A stretch of DNA of 64,000 bases from NCBI GenBank assembly GCA_947561715.1, contig OX387201.1:563001-627000 (forward strand). Direction: 5' to 3'. This DNA is from Ascidia mentula. Lineage: Eukaryota; Chordata; Ascidiacea; Phlebobranchia; Ascidiidae. A program made the translations under genes and the position numbers. Below, in pieces: positions 1 through 15,000 of this stretch (position 1 is its first letter; each line of letters opens with the position of its first letter). The notes beneath the pieces are model-generated. The model ran no database searches. It saw only the letters and a program-made list of their open reading frames with translations, and was not told the DNA's origin.

Positions 1-63
1 GCCCCCGCACAAAAATTCACTCCCTACTACCCTTAACCCCGTCATCCATCGCACATTTCTTAC

Positions 64-99
64 CTGCATTTTTTCGAGCATGGCGAACAGATCGTCAGC
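64..99 (-). CDS. RAP1GAP: E13: exon with first half of a GoLoco motif
   Basis: This 36-nt exon is read in phase 0 as ADDLFAMLEKMQ. The acceptor is TTGTTGTAG and the donor CAG|GTAAGA. The residues match the start of GoLoco/GPR motifs, which continue with a basic residue and a D/E-Q-R triad in the next exon, here off the window. Vertebrate Rap1GAP has DLFEMIEKMQG and Rap1GAP2 EFFEMLEKMQG at this place (established knowledge). GoLoco motifs bind GDP-bound G-alpha i/o. Phase 0 at the 5' end agrees with the donor of E12. Confidence 0.72.
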
Positions 100-3000
100 C
101 TACAACAACACAACAAGTAGAAAAACAATCACAACAAACAACAATTGTGACGTCACGGCTGACGTCATACCGACGGTGCAGTGGGTGAAGTTGGAAATTT
201 AGTGTGTGTCGGAGTGTGTGGGCATAGAGATATGAAATTAATGAAAAAACAAGGAGCGAAAACTCATTAATTCGGGTTTGGTCATGCAAGTAAATTAGGG
301 AGGGACTTTCGCTGGATTTAAACCAATCAGCGTCGTCGATTACACGAATCGGCGTGATAATTAGACTACAGAAATAAAATGCTTCGGACACCGAGCAAAT
401 CGCACACACTATTGAGAGGTTTGCTAGGCACACACAAACAAATTACTACAGCTAGATACACCAAGCGCTACTGTTTATTGTATCAACTACAGTCAAAATT
501 AAAACGAGTTTCGGAGTTGGGAAATTCCTTAATAATTCTCCGCAAAAATTTTACTATCACAGGTTTTTGTTGTGAATTATTTGTGGTCATTGCCAAAAGC
601 GGATTTCAAATTTCGACACAAGCGCAAATTTCGGCTGTAGATGATTTACAACAAGGCAGTAGCAAGCAAGCGAGCTCCACAAAGCAGAGAAACAACACCA
701 CTACAAAATAAAACGACTCACCTTTTCATTAGTTAATTTTCCGCCACTAGAGGCATCGTCCGAGCAGGGGTCGCATAAAACCCCCCCGTCTGACTCTTTG
801 CTGCAGATGCAAAAATGTATGTTTAAAAATATGCAAATGATGCGATTTGACGATAAATTTATTTTTAAACCCGTTGGAGAGATTTTTTGTGACGAGAAAC
901 ATTAGCGCTCAAGCGTTTTTAAAACCGCGCGTGATTTCTGAAAAACGAGCCCTGAAAAGGAAAATAGAGGCTCCGGAGCGCCAACTGGCGGCAAAGAAAA
1001 TATCCCTCTTATTTCTACCTTCTGGGGTGGTTGAGATAGGTGGCAAGCGCAGCCGCCTTTGCCACCCGTTCAGCCTTTGCCTTCTGTGCTGAGTGTTTCT
1101 GCAGAGATCCGATAAACCGCGCTGTTATTCGCAGCGTGTTTTTCTTCACTGGCATCCCGTACTGGTCAACCGTGAAATTTTCTTCGCCAACTTCTTCAAC
1201 CGCCCCGGGTTGATCGAAAGATGCGGCGGCAGAAACAGCAGCGCGACGATGTCGGAGTCGGCCGACCTGACCACCTCCCTTGTCCGCGGGACCTAAACTG
1301 CGAATCCTGCGGACTCCATGGGGTTGATGGAACTGGAAAGCCTGACCTTCAACCTCGGATGCGCTCTGGGACACGAAGTTGACCAAACTCTCACTGCTCG
1401 ATTGGGAGATCAACGCCCGTCGCTTGAGGACCTCAGGATCGGGCCAGAAGATGGTCGGAGCACAAGGGTACGGGAAGAACAAACCTCCCTCGTCGGCCGC
1501 ACTGCGGGGAAGCACCGGAGTTGGGGGGGTCAAGTGGGGGCGAAACAGTGACGCATTCACTCAACAATCATTCTACAAACATTCATTCTCCAAGCACGTT
1601 CTAGAATAAATGCGCCCTGCCCGAAAATATATACACGTCATAATTGGGTGTGTGGCGCAACAAACGAGCCAAGAATCGTAACTTTTTTTTTGAGTGTTTG
1701 TAGTTCGCGTCTTGGAAAAAAAATCGACCTCTCCATCGTGGATCGATGCAGATTTACCCACAAAGGTCGTACATTCAATTTCACCGACTTACATGCGGAT
1801 CCAATCATGCATTAAAATTATTCGGTCGATAACCAATCACTTTTATATTTACACAGCGCACTGTCCTTGTGACATCATACAGGAGCGCCAGGTTTGTTTA
1901 TTCTGGATATTGTGCAGGACGATCGTAAATTGCACACGAATTGATTTTGCTGCGACAGCAACTCTTGAGATGAACAAACATATTTTTGCACTTCAACTCT
2001 TTGTGTGACGTAACAGAGCAATTCAACAACGCTATTGTGACGTGAAAATCTGTTGGCTGAATGTGATGTTAACAAAGGGGGTTGGTTTCAGCGACACAAT
2101 TCAACTTTTTGCGGTTATGAGTTATTAAATGAACATTTTTGAGCATTTACAATGAACACCATTTACTCAGGTGGGAATGTGGGACCCCTAACCTGCCCAG
2201 TATCGTGTAACAGGATAACAAAGACTCTGGAATCGAGCCCTGTTGTTCAATTGTTTGACAGATTGTTGAAAATTCTCAATGAACTATTGAGTGCATTATG
2301 ACGCGACAAAGCTAATTGATTGATATTCTTCATAACAAAGCCGAGGTTTTTAAGAGTTGCGTTATACAATTCTAAAATAGCCTTTATTGTAACAAACACA
2401 TAATGCCGCTTCCACATTTAAACAACAACAACACACGAGAACATTTCCCGCCATGTCACAGACCTATAACCTTGTCAGCTACATTATGACCTTGATTTTT
2501 GGAGTAGGTTTTCCTGTCAATTTTGTTGGTGGATTGTTTTGCTCGACTGGGTGTCGCATACATTATTAAGAAGCCAACTTCCAGGTGAAGAAGTATTGAT
2601 TTCTTCGCCCGGTTTCTTTCGACTTTCCGATAACAAGCGCGGGGTGTTTTTATCAACTAACCTCAGAGATAAGTGCGTCCTGAGGGATTAAGACGGAGTC
2701 GTCACGCGAAACAACTCGGTAGTAAACATTGGGTGGAGAATCACAACAACAACAACAACCTTGACATTCGCTAACTTCCTTTTTTTAAGCAAACTTTGAA
2801 TATAGCTGCGACGACATTATTCAAATATCTGAACATTTTCGCAACTGACAAAACAATTACATTTGTTACGTAATAAAGCTTCGCGTTGTGACAAAATTTT
2901 ACCTACTTAACATTAGTGTCTCAGGATGGACTTGATATTAAATATAATAAAACACTCGACTGACTGACGATTACTAACCTGGAAAAAATCCTCACAGAAC

Positions 3001-6000
3001 TAAACGCGCTCAAATTTGTGACCTGTCGATTTAAGAAACTTCAGTTAAACATGACAGCCTGGTGGAAAATATTCTTATCACGCGACAGCAAACAAGAGTT
3101 ACAACCTCGTATGTGGGACCAACCAACCTTACAGGTCTTATTCAAACATTGACCAACATCAGAAACTGCGCCCGTGTAGCTGAGTGAAAAGTGGGAGAAA
3201 AAGGGTGGGCAGCTTACAGATAAACAGTTGCATTGGGCGCCCGACGTGTTCAATTGTGGCTTACAGCAGATGCTTTCGCAGGTTCATCTGCGTACAAACG
3301 GACAGCTGCTCTAATTGCGGCGACTCATTGAATGTTATTGCGGGAATATTGTCAATATTACGATGGAACGAAGGTTTAAACCAATGACAACTTTCATTGC
3401 TTAGTAACCGCCTGATTGAATAACACGAACGTACTGAAATAACTAAGGCGCTGATCAGGTATTGCATTAACACAAAATCCAACATGTATGGAGTTTACTC
3501 ATATATTCTGGTAATGTAAAATGTCCATTGCATGTTTGCAGAATATTCAGGCTGAAACTATGGCGTTAGAGGCCTCGGCTGAAGGCAAAAAGCCTTGATA
3601 TAAACGCTATTATTATCTACTCTATGTCGCGGTATATTCATGGTAACTCTTCTATCTGTCTGCTTCGTACACACTTGCTATACCCGTGACAGACAGAACG
3701 CTAAACGCACGTGAATCTCAGACCTCTTAAAGTCAACACGAGACACTTGAAAGCAATACTGAGTATCAAATCCAAACACTCCTATGCGCGTTCAAGCGTC
3801 ACCGCCGGTCTTTTACGTCACAATGCTCCCTGTGAGGTGACAACACGCTGAGGTGCGTTCTTTGACACCACCACGCGAAGAGCGGCGGATATGAAGGCGT
3901 GTATGATGTAACAATCGATACGGTTCACCCCCCAACACGCGGGGGAAATAAACCCTCCCCGTGTTCTTTGTTATTGATGTGATTTTAATAAGAAGCTCGC
4001 GGTGAAAATATATTTGCAAACACGATTTTTCGCCGCCAACATTCATCAAAGCTCGGATTAACTTGTATGACGTCACACATTTTTGTAGGCGTAAAAATAC
4101 TGTGGATTGACCGCCTTAAATAGACGTGAACCAGACCTTTGAAATATTTCAATTTATTTACTTTGTAAGTCTATCACCGTAAATAAAGTTGGAATATTCA
4201 ACAAAACGCGACGTGAGTTTAGGATCATCAACTTTCAACATTAAAACTAAAAGTAAAAACAATCCCACACGGACAATGGTTAGGTTGTTTCTTAATTGTC
4301 TCAAACAATTTATAAAATCCGACCATTAATTATAAACTAAATTAAAAACCGCAAACACACAGATAAGACGGCGACAGAATGCAACAATTACATGACATAA
4401 TCCTTCATGTCGTTCAACCGTGTTAAGTACTTGTGTAATTATATGCTCCCCTACGATAACTAATAAACCAATCTATATTCCACACTTAGCTTAGACCATC
4501 GTAAAACACAAGCCTCAATTTTTTTACACAGACAAAACTGCTTTCGAATATTACCAGACAATAAGCCTGTGTTAAAGCCAGCTCACAAATCAACCACGCC
4601 ACACGGAACCCAGTAGTGCCCACGTATTATTGTTGTGACGAAACAATCACCTCTTCACGTGAAACAATGAGACCACTTCGACAAAACATTTACCACTGTT
4701 AAAGTACTCGGGTGCACCACCTTGCGGACGAAGTTATAAAAGTTTTATAACACTTGCAAATGGCGGCGGTGTTTAATAAATAATATCGCACGCGGGGCAG
4801 TTTCAAAAGCTGAAAAACGTTTTACTGAAGAAAAATGCCCGTTCATAACTACATAGTTTCATGCAGATTATCCCCGATTGATTTGGCAGCTCGGGGTTTA
4901 GCGTGAAGTGGTGACAGATGTAGTTGCGCGGATACATCCTGGTCATACGAGGAACCCCGGCTCATCCTTCCTCTCACACTTCCCACCACACGACAATCGA
5001 CAATTGTGACATCACAGAGCGCATACTGTGACGTAGCGTGATTAAAAGAAAGGTTGTCGTTCCACAACAACGCGGAACAATAGCTCTGGTGCATTGCATC
5101 GATTTTGTTAGCGTAGCGATTCATGTATTATGAATTATTTCAGAATAAACCGCGGCGCTCATGTCAGAGGGGGAAGAGGGGTTTAACGATTTCTGCAGAA
5201 GCCGAAGCCTCACATAATATAATATGGCAAAAATGATGCTGACGTCTTTTGCACTAAATGCGAATATAACATTGCTGTATGCGCATCACACACAACCTCA
5301 CAAGCACACATGAAAACCATTCATCCATCACATTTAAGTTTCGCCCCACTGTGACGTCACACTTACCTGGCCGTAACCGCCGGAAGGTAGATGACGTCAT
5401 CGTCATCTTCGTCGGATGAGCAGACCGTGGCGAGGTAAACGCGATCGCGATAAGACGCCATAACGAAAGATAGGGAACAGAACAGTTCTAGAATTGTGCT
5501 AGGGAGAAGCTGCACTGACGAAAAAAGTCTTTGTGACATCATAACAAAACAATTTTGGTCAAGAAACAAAAAACTTTGGTTTTATCTCCACTTGAAGCAG
5601 CAGCAACTCTGCAACAATCCAGTAACAACACAGCTTCGTTCTGAACGTCTTGTGATGAACACCCACCCCCTTTCGCACCTGACTGTTTTCGGTCTGTGCA
5701 CTGAGGGTGGTTGCATGCGGGGAAATGACATCAGCCTTTGTAGCTGCTGCTGTGACAAACCTGCTTGCCATGAGGAAGTGCAATCGTTACGCGTAGACAT
5801 TCAAGTTTGTCAATTGTTTTCAAAGTTTCAATATCTAACTGGCCACTAAGCTCACAATGAAAATCTGAGTGCAATAATTTCACCTTTTTTTAATCTTCTG
5901 TTGGTCAGTAAAAGTTGATTCTAAAACTTCATATTGGAAGGAATCAAATTCGACTTGCCTACGTCACGTTTCGAAACAGGTCAGTTTAATTTCGAGTAAA

Positions 6001-9000
6001 CTGCTCTGTTTGTTGTTCTAATCAATTTAAAACCTGGAGCTGGCAAGGCGTTTGCGCACAACCGGTTTAAACAACAACAAACCTCAAAAAGCGCACGGAC
6101 ACCAAACCAACGTCATCGCGACCCATTATTCTGATTCGTTTCACGAACTTTAAGAACATCGATTGTGACGTAACTTCGGTTCAATTGTTCGATGAATCAC
6201 GGCAAGGCCTTGCTTCATAAAGTCGCGATTGTTTTGCAAAAGCTGTTCTGCTGCAAGCGAAGTTATTGTTTGCCTGCTGCAGTGATGTTGTTTTTGGGAT
6301 CAATTCAACCATACAACGTACACCATGGCGTCAAGAAAGGTGTCAACTTTGTAAACTTTTACACAGTTGCAAAGGTGTCAACTTTGCAACTGTGTAAAAG
6401 TTGAATCTCCAAATGAACTCAGTAAGAACGTTTCCTTATTTGAACCAAATCTGCAGTAATCACCCGACTAGCAGTCCAGTAAGCTCACATAACTTCTCAC
6501 ACTCAAATCAACTTCGCATCCGTTCGTAATGCGGCTAGATACAATCAAGCCGCCGCCCACATGAACATGTTGGTACCTTTTGGCTGAGCAAATCAATACC
6601 TACTTCAAACCACTCATCCTTAATCGCAATCCTGCCTTTACCATCATCAACTACACTCACACGCACGATTCTCAGCCCTCTCCAGCGCTGTTATTTCTCA
6701 GGGGGTGCCACCATCATCCATGCATGCATTCCTATGGACTTGGGCATTTCTATGGATTTTGCTGACATGAAATTCGAACCACAGAACAAGCTATCTGGTG
6801 AACTTTTGCTGTCACGCAGATATTATCGTTTGAACTTGCTTCACAAAAACACTTCATTTAACTGAAATGAAAAAATCCTTCAGAGGTTGATTTGCGAGGG
6901 GATCAATGCATAACTGCCTCGTCGTAATAAAGGCGATTAGTGGCGGAAAATCGTCATTTTGCATTAGGGCCTGTCACGTGCCTTTGTCTTTATTGGGGGG
7001 GAAGTGCATTGGATTAAAAGCAATGAATAATTTACGTCCAGTCACGCAACATTTTAACGAATGTTTGCGAAGGCAATTGAAACATTCCCTTTTTAATACA
7101 TTTAAACGACGTTGGTACCACTCTGGGGAAAAGTCAACAATGCGATTCGACCAATAAGAACACAGAGAAACTCGTAATATTTCACTCCAGCACAGAACCC
7201 TAACATTGCTGGATTATAAATTCGCATTTCAACTACAGCTCGTGATGTGAATTTCACCCTACCTCAGGTCAAACTACTTTACAGCAAGAAGTCATGGGAT
7301 TTCAACTGTAACAAGTTATTTTAGTTTTTGGTGATGCAGTTTGTAAATTGATGAAACGACTGGCAGTCAACATCCTGCCCTACGATGGGAAGTCGGCAGA
7401 GCGGTGACAAGTCCCGTATGTTTACGTTTACAAAGAGCAGAATCGTGTGATAAGGTAAACACGTGAGTTGCATGATGCCGTTTTGACTGCGATTAACGAG
7501 GGCGGGCGGAGGAACTCGAGTGGGAACTGATGCTTCCTATCATGAACGACTTTCATTGCATCCGTTCCCCAGTTCCTTACAATTAATTGTCAATCCAATT
7601 TCATCAGTCTCGCTTCCGAAGCAAGTGTTAAACGAAACCAGAACACCATCTTGAAATATATTTTTGACAAAAACAAACAATTTAAAATCAGCAAGGAATC
7701 TGTTTTTCTGGTACAATAAAACATTGACAGCAACACAAGGCATTTTTTTTATATAGTCCAATCTATTACGATAGTGGCCTATTGCAAATATCTTCGTGGC
7801 CTCCACCATGGCCCTCAGACTGGAAGCCATTGATCTAAAAAAGAAACCAGAACCAATTCTCCAAAATCCACAAACGTTGAACTGAACCTGCACTTCCTTG
7901 ACACAACTTAATACAGACAAACTATTCCTGTTGCTCACGACATTAAACTAAAACTCACAAGCTTGTGAGAAACCCTCAGGTCGTTCAGCTCAGTTCTGTA
8001 TCTGCCACCAAAATATTATTGCCCTCACAATCGCTTAAAGTACTGGCGATCTGGTCGTGAAAAAACAAATTCAAGGCCCATCTCCGGATGTGCACTGTGA
8101 GGAAAAACGTGGAGCAGATCTGGAACGCTCCCCAAGCAAGCTTAAGTACTTCCTTGATATGCAACCGACCAAGCTGGGAAAATCTGCGACGCTGTTGTCG
8201 ACTGAGATGAACTCACAATTTAACGCTCGCAATTTTTCACAGTAAGTACTTGTGGATGACTTGATTCAACAAATCACTCAAGCGCCCACAACTGAGAACT
8301 GTACGGTTTGGGTCGACTTTCCATCTTGAGGGGTTTAAAAGCAGACAAAAAAAATATTTTCGTAAAAAGATTTTTGAAATTTAAAGACAACTTGAGCAAA
8401 AAGTTTAATTTTCTAAATCTCCAAATAGGCCAAAGTGACGTAATCACAATAAGGCAAGCAAATGCCGTGAAGCGTAACAAAAATATTGCCAGAAAATCAA
8501 AATCTAGTTAAACCCAAACTTTGCTAACTCTTTAAGGAGCGCTACGAGCTCAGTGAAAACGCCTTAATTGCTAAATTTAACAACAAAGACAAAAAACCGC
8601 ACCTTGAATCCGAATCCCACGTTTTTGCCGTCGCTTCGAGCGCTGATTTACGTTTTTTTGACCCAAGGCGCCTCCTAGGGGGCGACGGGGTCCAGAAATT
8701 GTGGCCACTGGGTGACGCCAACAGGCCACTTATTGGTGACCACTTTCGGCTGGTATCCGGGCTTGTGTCTTGGGCCGAGCGGAGAACTTCAGTTGCCGCC
8801 CTTCGCCTCTGCAGGACTTTGGCGTGGGGCAACGAAGAAAACGAAGCTCTCAGCTCTGCTTTCAGGGAAAGTCTTCCGCTTGGCGCCGGGCTCTCTTTGG
8901 AACATTTGCTTTGATCTATGACGTCATCGGCGCTGTGACGTACCGAGAGTCGTCGGAAGGACTTCATGGTTGCTTTTGTAACAGGTTTGAACGCGCGAAG

Positions 9001-12000
9001 TTTAAGCTTAAGTTCCTACAGTAATTACTTTGATTTGGTCTGATTGCAAAAAATATTTCGAATCAAAATGATGCATTTGAGCGAAGAAATTTCTCCAAAC
9101 ATCTCCAGAGATTGAACTTTACTAAACCTCACACACGCCCGTGTTTAAAAGGAAACTAACCTGCTTGTTGTTGCAAATTTTTCTTAACTCGCAACGACCT
9201 ACGATACGCAAACAGTCGTAACCGATTTTATTGCTTTAAACCGAAGCGCCTTAAAGGTAAGCGGTAAATTTAATACAACGGTTAACTACTCAGCAGCCAT
9301 ATGCCGCACACTTAAACGCAATAAGCCTAATCTAATTACGTACATGCTTTCTTTTTTCACTTTAAATACTTCATTTCGCACCATCAGTTCGTTTACAACT
9401 AGATGACAGAACTCATACAAGCTTAACCGTCACCACAGTTGTTAAAACACTGCCAGTGGTTTATCGTGGGCGGCTGCATTCAGTCACCGACCTTCCCTCG
9501 TTCCAACTATCTCTCACACTCCCATGGGACAGCGGCAACTGCTGTCGGTAGAGAAGTGTCCTTCTCGTCGTATTTCAAAGCGGTTGTGTACACATCCCAG
9601 CTAGAGCTGCCCATTCACCCACTCAATACTTTTCTATATCTCCATAAACACGCGAGTATTGCACGGTTTAACACCGCACCGATCGAAAGGCCAGAGTTTA
9701 ACGAGGTATTATCGTGAAAAGTAACACGACCCGCCAGGTTATCGCCACAGAATATTCGCCTGACTGTTATTCGACGGGCAACCTCAAGTTTTCAAAGCGA
9801 TACATCCTGCTGATACACTGATAAGGCATCGCCTCCCAACTTTTCCGTGAACGTGATAAAGGAAAACTTTTCACCCAAACCTGAACTGTGGAGACGAGGG
9901 AAGCAACACGCACTGAAGCTATTTTAAATTTAACATGAAAACAAACCAACTTTTGCACTTCCTCACAATCACATTATTGTCAAGACCACTTCGGGTTATG
10001 CATGAAATCCTGAACGTTGCTTACGTAGGTTTGTGCAAACCTCAAACCAGTTGGCGACTAGAAGCTTACAGTGCAAAGCTTGCATTGCCTGACGAAGTGC
10101 GAACGAATCATGCAAGCAAAGTCGTATTGAAGTGAACACGTAAGCTGGTTGCAAAACTCTCTCCGATATAAACTTTCGCTGCTTTGTGAAAGTGTCTTTC
10201 TAACTGATGCAGTTCATAATCGGTCATTTTAGTGGGAGTTTGCCCTGAAGCAACTCAACCAGTAATGTAAAAAAGTGGGAGGTGGTTGAAAGTCGCAGCA
10301 ACATTTTCTTCCGGAAGATGTATTAATTGACAACCAGGCTGCTGCATACCCGGTACACATACAACTGAAACACTGTAAATATATATCGGCGGAGATGCTG
10401 AACTGAATAGAAGTTACGATACTTGGTCGAATAATGATTAAAATTTAGCTTCTGTCAATTGTTCTTCTGTTTATGAGTGACGCCAAAAACAACAAGTGAC
10501 GTAGCTACAAACGTCAGAGTGCGATCTGAATGACCTGAGATAACCTTTCACGGACTGTTGCGTGTCCATTTAAGCGTGAATTATTAGAAATGATAACGAC
10601 TCAAGAAGAATTCAAGTGTTGACTGTTTTTGGAGAAAAATCATAAATGCGGAAAATCCACAATTAAATAAAACTAATAAACTGAGTCCAACAGTAAAAAA
10701 GTTTTGTCATTTTCAAGATGATGTCATTAAACTGATAAACATTTTTAACCAAAACAATATCTGAGCTTCAGTTGACTTCAAGCAGATCTGACAACTTTTT
10801 GGGTATTTTCAGCAGCAAACAATTTCCGAAAAGACCCTGAACAACTGATAGCTTGCATCTTCACTGTCAGGTCGCCTACAAACTAACAGTGAAGTCACAA
10901 TGCCATTTGTGGCGTGAGAAAGCATCCACTTGCGCGCGCAGCGGGAGAAGGGAAGCAACGAACATCATCCCCACTATGACGTCATAGTGTGAACTGTTGT
11001 TCAACGTACTTGAAAGCGGGAAAGCGTTTGACAGACTGCACGTGTTGCAAAAACACTTAAAACGCCACAATTTCGGTTGAAATACTTTGGGGTTAACATT
11101 GTGACGTACGGGTACGTCACAAATCTCTCCAACGGGTTGTTTTGTTGTACAGTTGGGGCATAAGTTAAATCAAAACACGAATAAACATAGACTTACCGAG
11201 CCGTTTTCAGTGTGAGGGGAGCGTCACATCTGTAAATTAAAACAGAACACATAAATACAGCGAAGTTTGAACTCATCATGAACAATTACTAGGGTTCGAT
11301 CATTTGGTTGAATAAAATAACCGATATTTACAAAAAAAGCAGCACAGACACTAATTGTAATTTCCCATCCAATATCATCTGGAAATTAGTTCGCCCGCTG
11401 CGAACGTTTCGTATAAAATATGTTACGTGGATTAGCCTGAATACGACGCGTGAACCTTGGTTGAAGCAAGTGACAGCCATTCAGTAACTTGGTCACATGA
11501 CATGGAGCGACACGATGATTGGTCGAGCTTACCTGTTTTCGGCTCGCGACTTTTTGTTCCTTAACACTGGAGGTCGCACAGTGTCGAGCCACTTTCTCTC
11601 GGGCATTATTTTGGGTCGCGCGAACACGTTCTAGAATTAAGTGCTCACGGATGCAGGCTTACAGAACGCGTTAACCACTTGCAATAATAAACAGTCTATA
11701 CTCTGGGGAAATAAACAAGGACGTAATTGACTTGGCATGAGTTGGTCGGAAAAGGGTTTGAAGCTGTGATTTGTGGAAACAAGCGTCCGCGCGCATTGTT
11801 TGCTCACAATCGTCCGCCACTCGAACGGCTTAGTGATGTCACAATTGTGATTCATTTCGTACGCACGATGCTGCGAAGAAATTCTACCCAAGACATATTT
11901 TTTACAGTTTGCTTGCTGCCTCGTCTGGATTGCAGGATTCTATATTAGTATTCAGCTCCTTTATATCATCACAGTATTTCTAAGTTTGGTTACAATTCTA

Positions 12001-15000
12001 CCCCAACTCACTAAGTCAAATCCCACAATTCCTCTGTAAAGCTTTCTTGCCAATACACAAACAACATGAGTCCCCGTAGCACCTGCGTAACCTGGCCCAA
12101 ACCCACTTAAACCCGGAAAATCAACATCTTATTCTGGGAGGATCAGCTTGTGTTCAACATCAATATTGACACGACCTGGTTGTTGCGTCATAAAGCGTTG
12201 TGCCAAATCGCTTTCCGACCAAACAAAGATGTAAACGCTTCCGGTTGCTGATCACTGCTCGACACACAAACCTTCTACAACCTTTGTTGTGTCACAACAG
12301 TGACACACTGTAACCTATAAGCAACCATAACATGCACTAACAACATGATAACCTACAGAAGTTACCAAACATCCAACGCATATGCTGTATACGCTATATA
12401 AGCCAATGCTTCCTTAACACGACTGTTTGCGCCATAATCACTCGAATGAACTGGGAATCACCTAAAGTCACGGGTGTACAGACAGTTGTTGCAATCGAAA
12501 TGCATTGTGTCCAAACACTACGCTTGCTGTGACGCAATAGAGAACTTTGTGGCGCACCACAATGGCGAACTATAGCAAAAAAGTATAGCCGTAATGAGTT
12601 CTTTGTAACTAAACATCAGCGTCCTGTTTCAGCACGATGAAGTAATTAAGAATACCGACATAAACCAGTGATAATATAGGCGCAGGTATATTGACATCGG
12701 GTCCTACTTTTTATTGAAAAAAGAGCGTTTTTGTCCAGGATGCGATACAGACGTTTCCAGCAAAACAGAGACGTTGTAAATATTCCACAGACAATTGTGA
12801 CGTAGGTGGGATTAAATTCACGTTAACACCTGGTTTTGCAAGTCAGTGTGCGATGACCCCCGTGTCACTTTTTTATTTTATTTAAATTAATTAAACTGAG
12901 GATCTAATATCGGAGCATTTAATTTCCATCTTGTCAAAATGGTTGCAAGATTGTTTGGCGTCATTGCACGTCAGGGCAGTATTGCGAACATGTAAAGGTT
13001 TTTTGAACACAACCCGCCCTATACCATATATACTGCCGACCACAGTTTAAAACTTCTACCTCTGGCTGGGTGTAATTGACCAGGTTTAAAATAGCCGCTA
13101 CCGGAGTTACAGCGAGGACATGAGGGTGGAAGCTTAATTACGAGTGGTGACCCACAGGGAGTACCAAGGCACAGGATGCAAGCATTATCGATCAGTCTTA
13201 CATAGCAGCTATCTGAGAGAGTAACTAACCACGCCAACGAAACGTGCAGGATTTAATTGACTTTTTAGATTAAAGTCTGTCGTTTTGCGTTCCGGCAGTT
13301 ACACCAGTCCTGCTACACATTTCTCTTGCCGCCGTCAGGATAGTATGCAGATTATGACGTTGCGTTTGGTTCGTTATACTTGCTCTGCTGCCAGATTTAT
13401 TTATAGCCAAAGTTGCGACTAATTTATAATTTTTGCAAATGATCATTGATTTAAATGCTTTTTTTATGTTTGTTGAATGCCTTTTAACTCTAATCGGCCA
13501 ACGAACACCTCACATAATTTCCAGACCCAAATGCCAGTAAACGTTACAAAAAAACTTCATTAAAACTACAACAGGTCTGTTACCTCACTATGTTGCACAA
13601 CCAAAACACGTACGTAATTAACATCTAACCAAACTGTCTGAACAATATGTAAATTTTAATCTGCCGCATCTTAAAACAAGACCACCATACTGTGATACCA
13701 GGCGTGTTTCCTGCAAACGTAACGCTTTATCAGTAGCGGCGGTGGCACACCGGCCGACTACAACTCTTTCCTATCCTTAACCCCAGTAGACTGCTGTTGA
13801 GGGCAGGAAAACATATGGCTCAATGCCAACACTTGACACCAGTCCAAGACTTTCTCCCGATATTCCCGAGTCAAATTTGTCATGAAAATCTTTGTGCTCA
13901 CTTAATTGCATTAAACCGGGATGATAATATGTTGACAACCTGACGGATAGCAGCTAACAGTGGGAAACTACAGAAAAACACCTTCTACTTTCGCTTTGTC
14001 GAGATTCAAAACAACGCTACGTTGAGCAACAATTCCTCCAGTCAAACATTAAAAGTTTTTAAGAAGCTCCTATGTACACGAAACAAACGCTGGTTAACCA
14101 TTACCTGACAGACAGCCCATACCTGTTCAAACACAATTTACTTGAATAACAATACCTTATAGTGACGTAAAAGCAAAATTATGTTAAAAAACAGACGCCC
14201 ATTGTCTACGCGTAATAAGCACTACTGCTGCGTTGCCAGACATGAGGCGAGATAAACGACAACAACGTGCTCATCATTTTCAACCAGGGTCTATTAAAGG
14301 CGGCTGCAGTGAAATCAGAAAAAAACCGTGACAAATCGTCACGCTCCGGTGCGCTTGCCGCCACTACGTCACGTGATGTAGTGCCTTTCTCTCATGAGTT
14401 TTGAGACAGATGTGATCGGATTTCTGTGCTACGGGTTTGCCCCGGGTTGAAAGTTTTCTTTGTCGTAATTACGCTGCGCAGTGCGCTGGGCGTATGAGAA
14501 AAGCATTACTCAAATTTAGTGTGTATTAATAACATGATATATACTAACAACTAAAAATGTACTGATCTTCTGGCATAAACGTACTGTATTCTTAGGTATC
14601 AGTACCTGATGAAGTCTCGCCGCATGGCAGTGGCAGACGAAACGTCGTAAGAATACAGTATGTTTATGCCAGAAGATCAGTACATTTTTAATTGCAATAT
14701 GCCTGGCAGCAACAGGAATTTCATATTTATTATGACAACTTTTGGCACTTACAAAGTAATTAAACGGATAGTTTTGAAAATGCCAAAGATTCGTGAAACA
14801 GGCTCGAGAAGAAACAAAAACCGTTACCGAATAAAAACACCTATCATACACAGGAAATGGGATATTTATCCGTTCAACCACAACCACCTACGTTATTGTG
14901 AGGTCACAGTGGTTTTAGAACGAAATCGGTGACATATTAAAGCCAAAAGGTCGAAGAAAGATTTTCGACAACCTGCGTTGTGATTTCACCATCTGCTGGT

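Noticed and set aside
2661..2735. Exon-like minus-strand stretch before GTTAGT
   Set aside because: Its only open frame ends in phase 0, while the flanking exons need phase 2.
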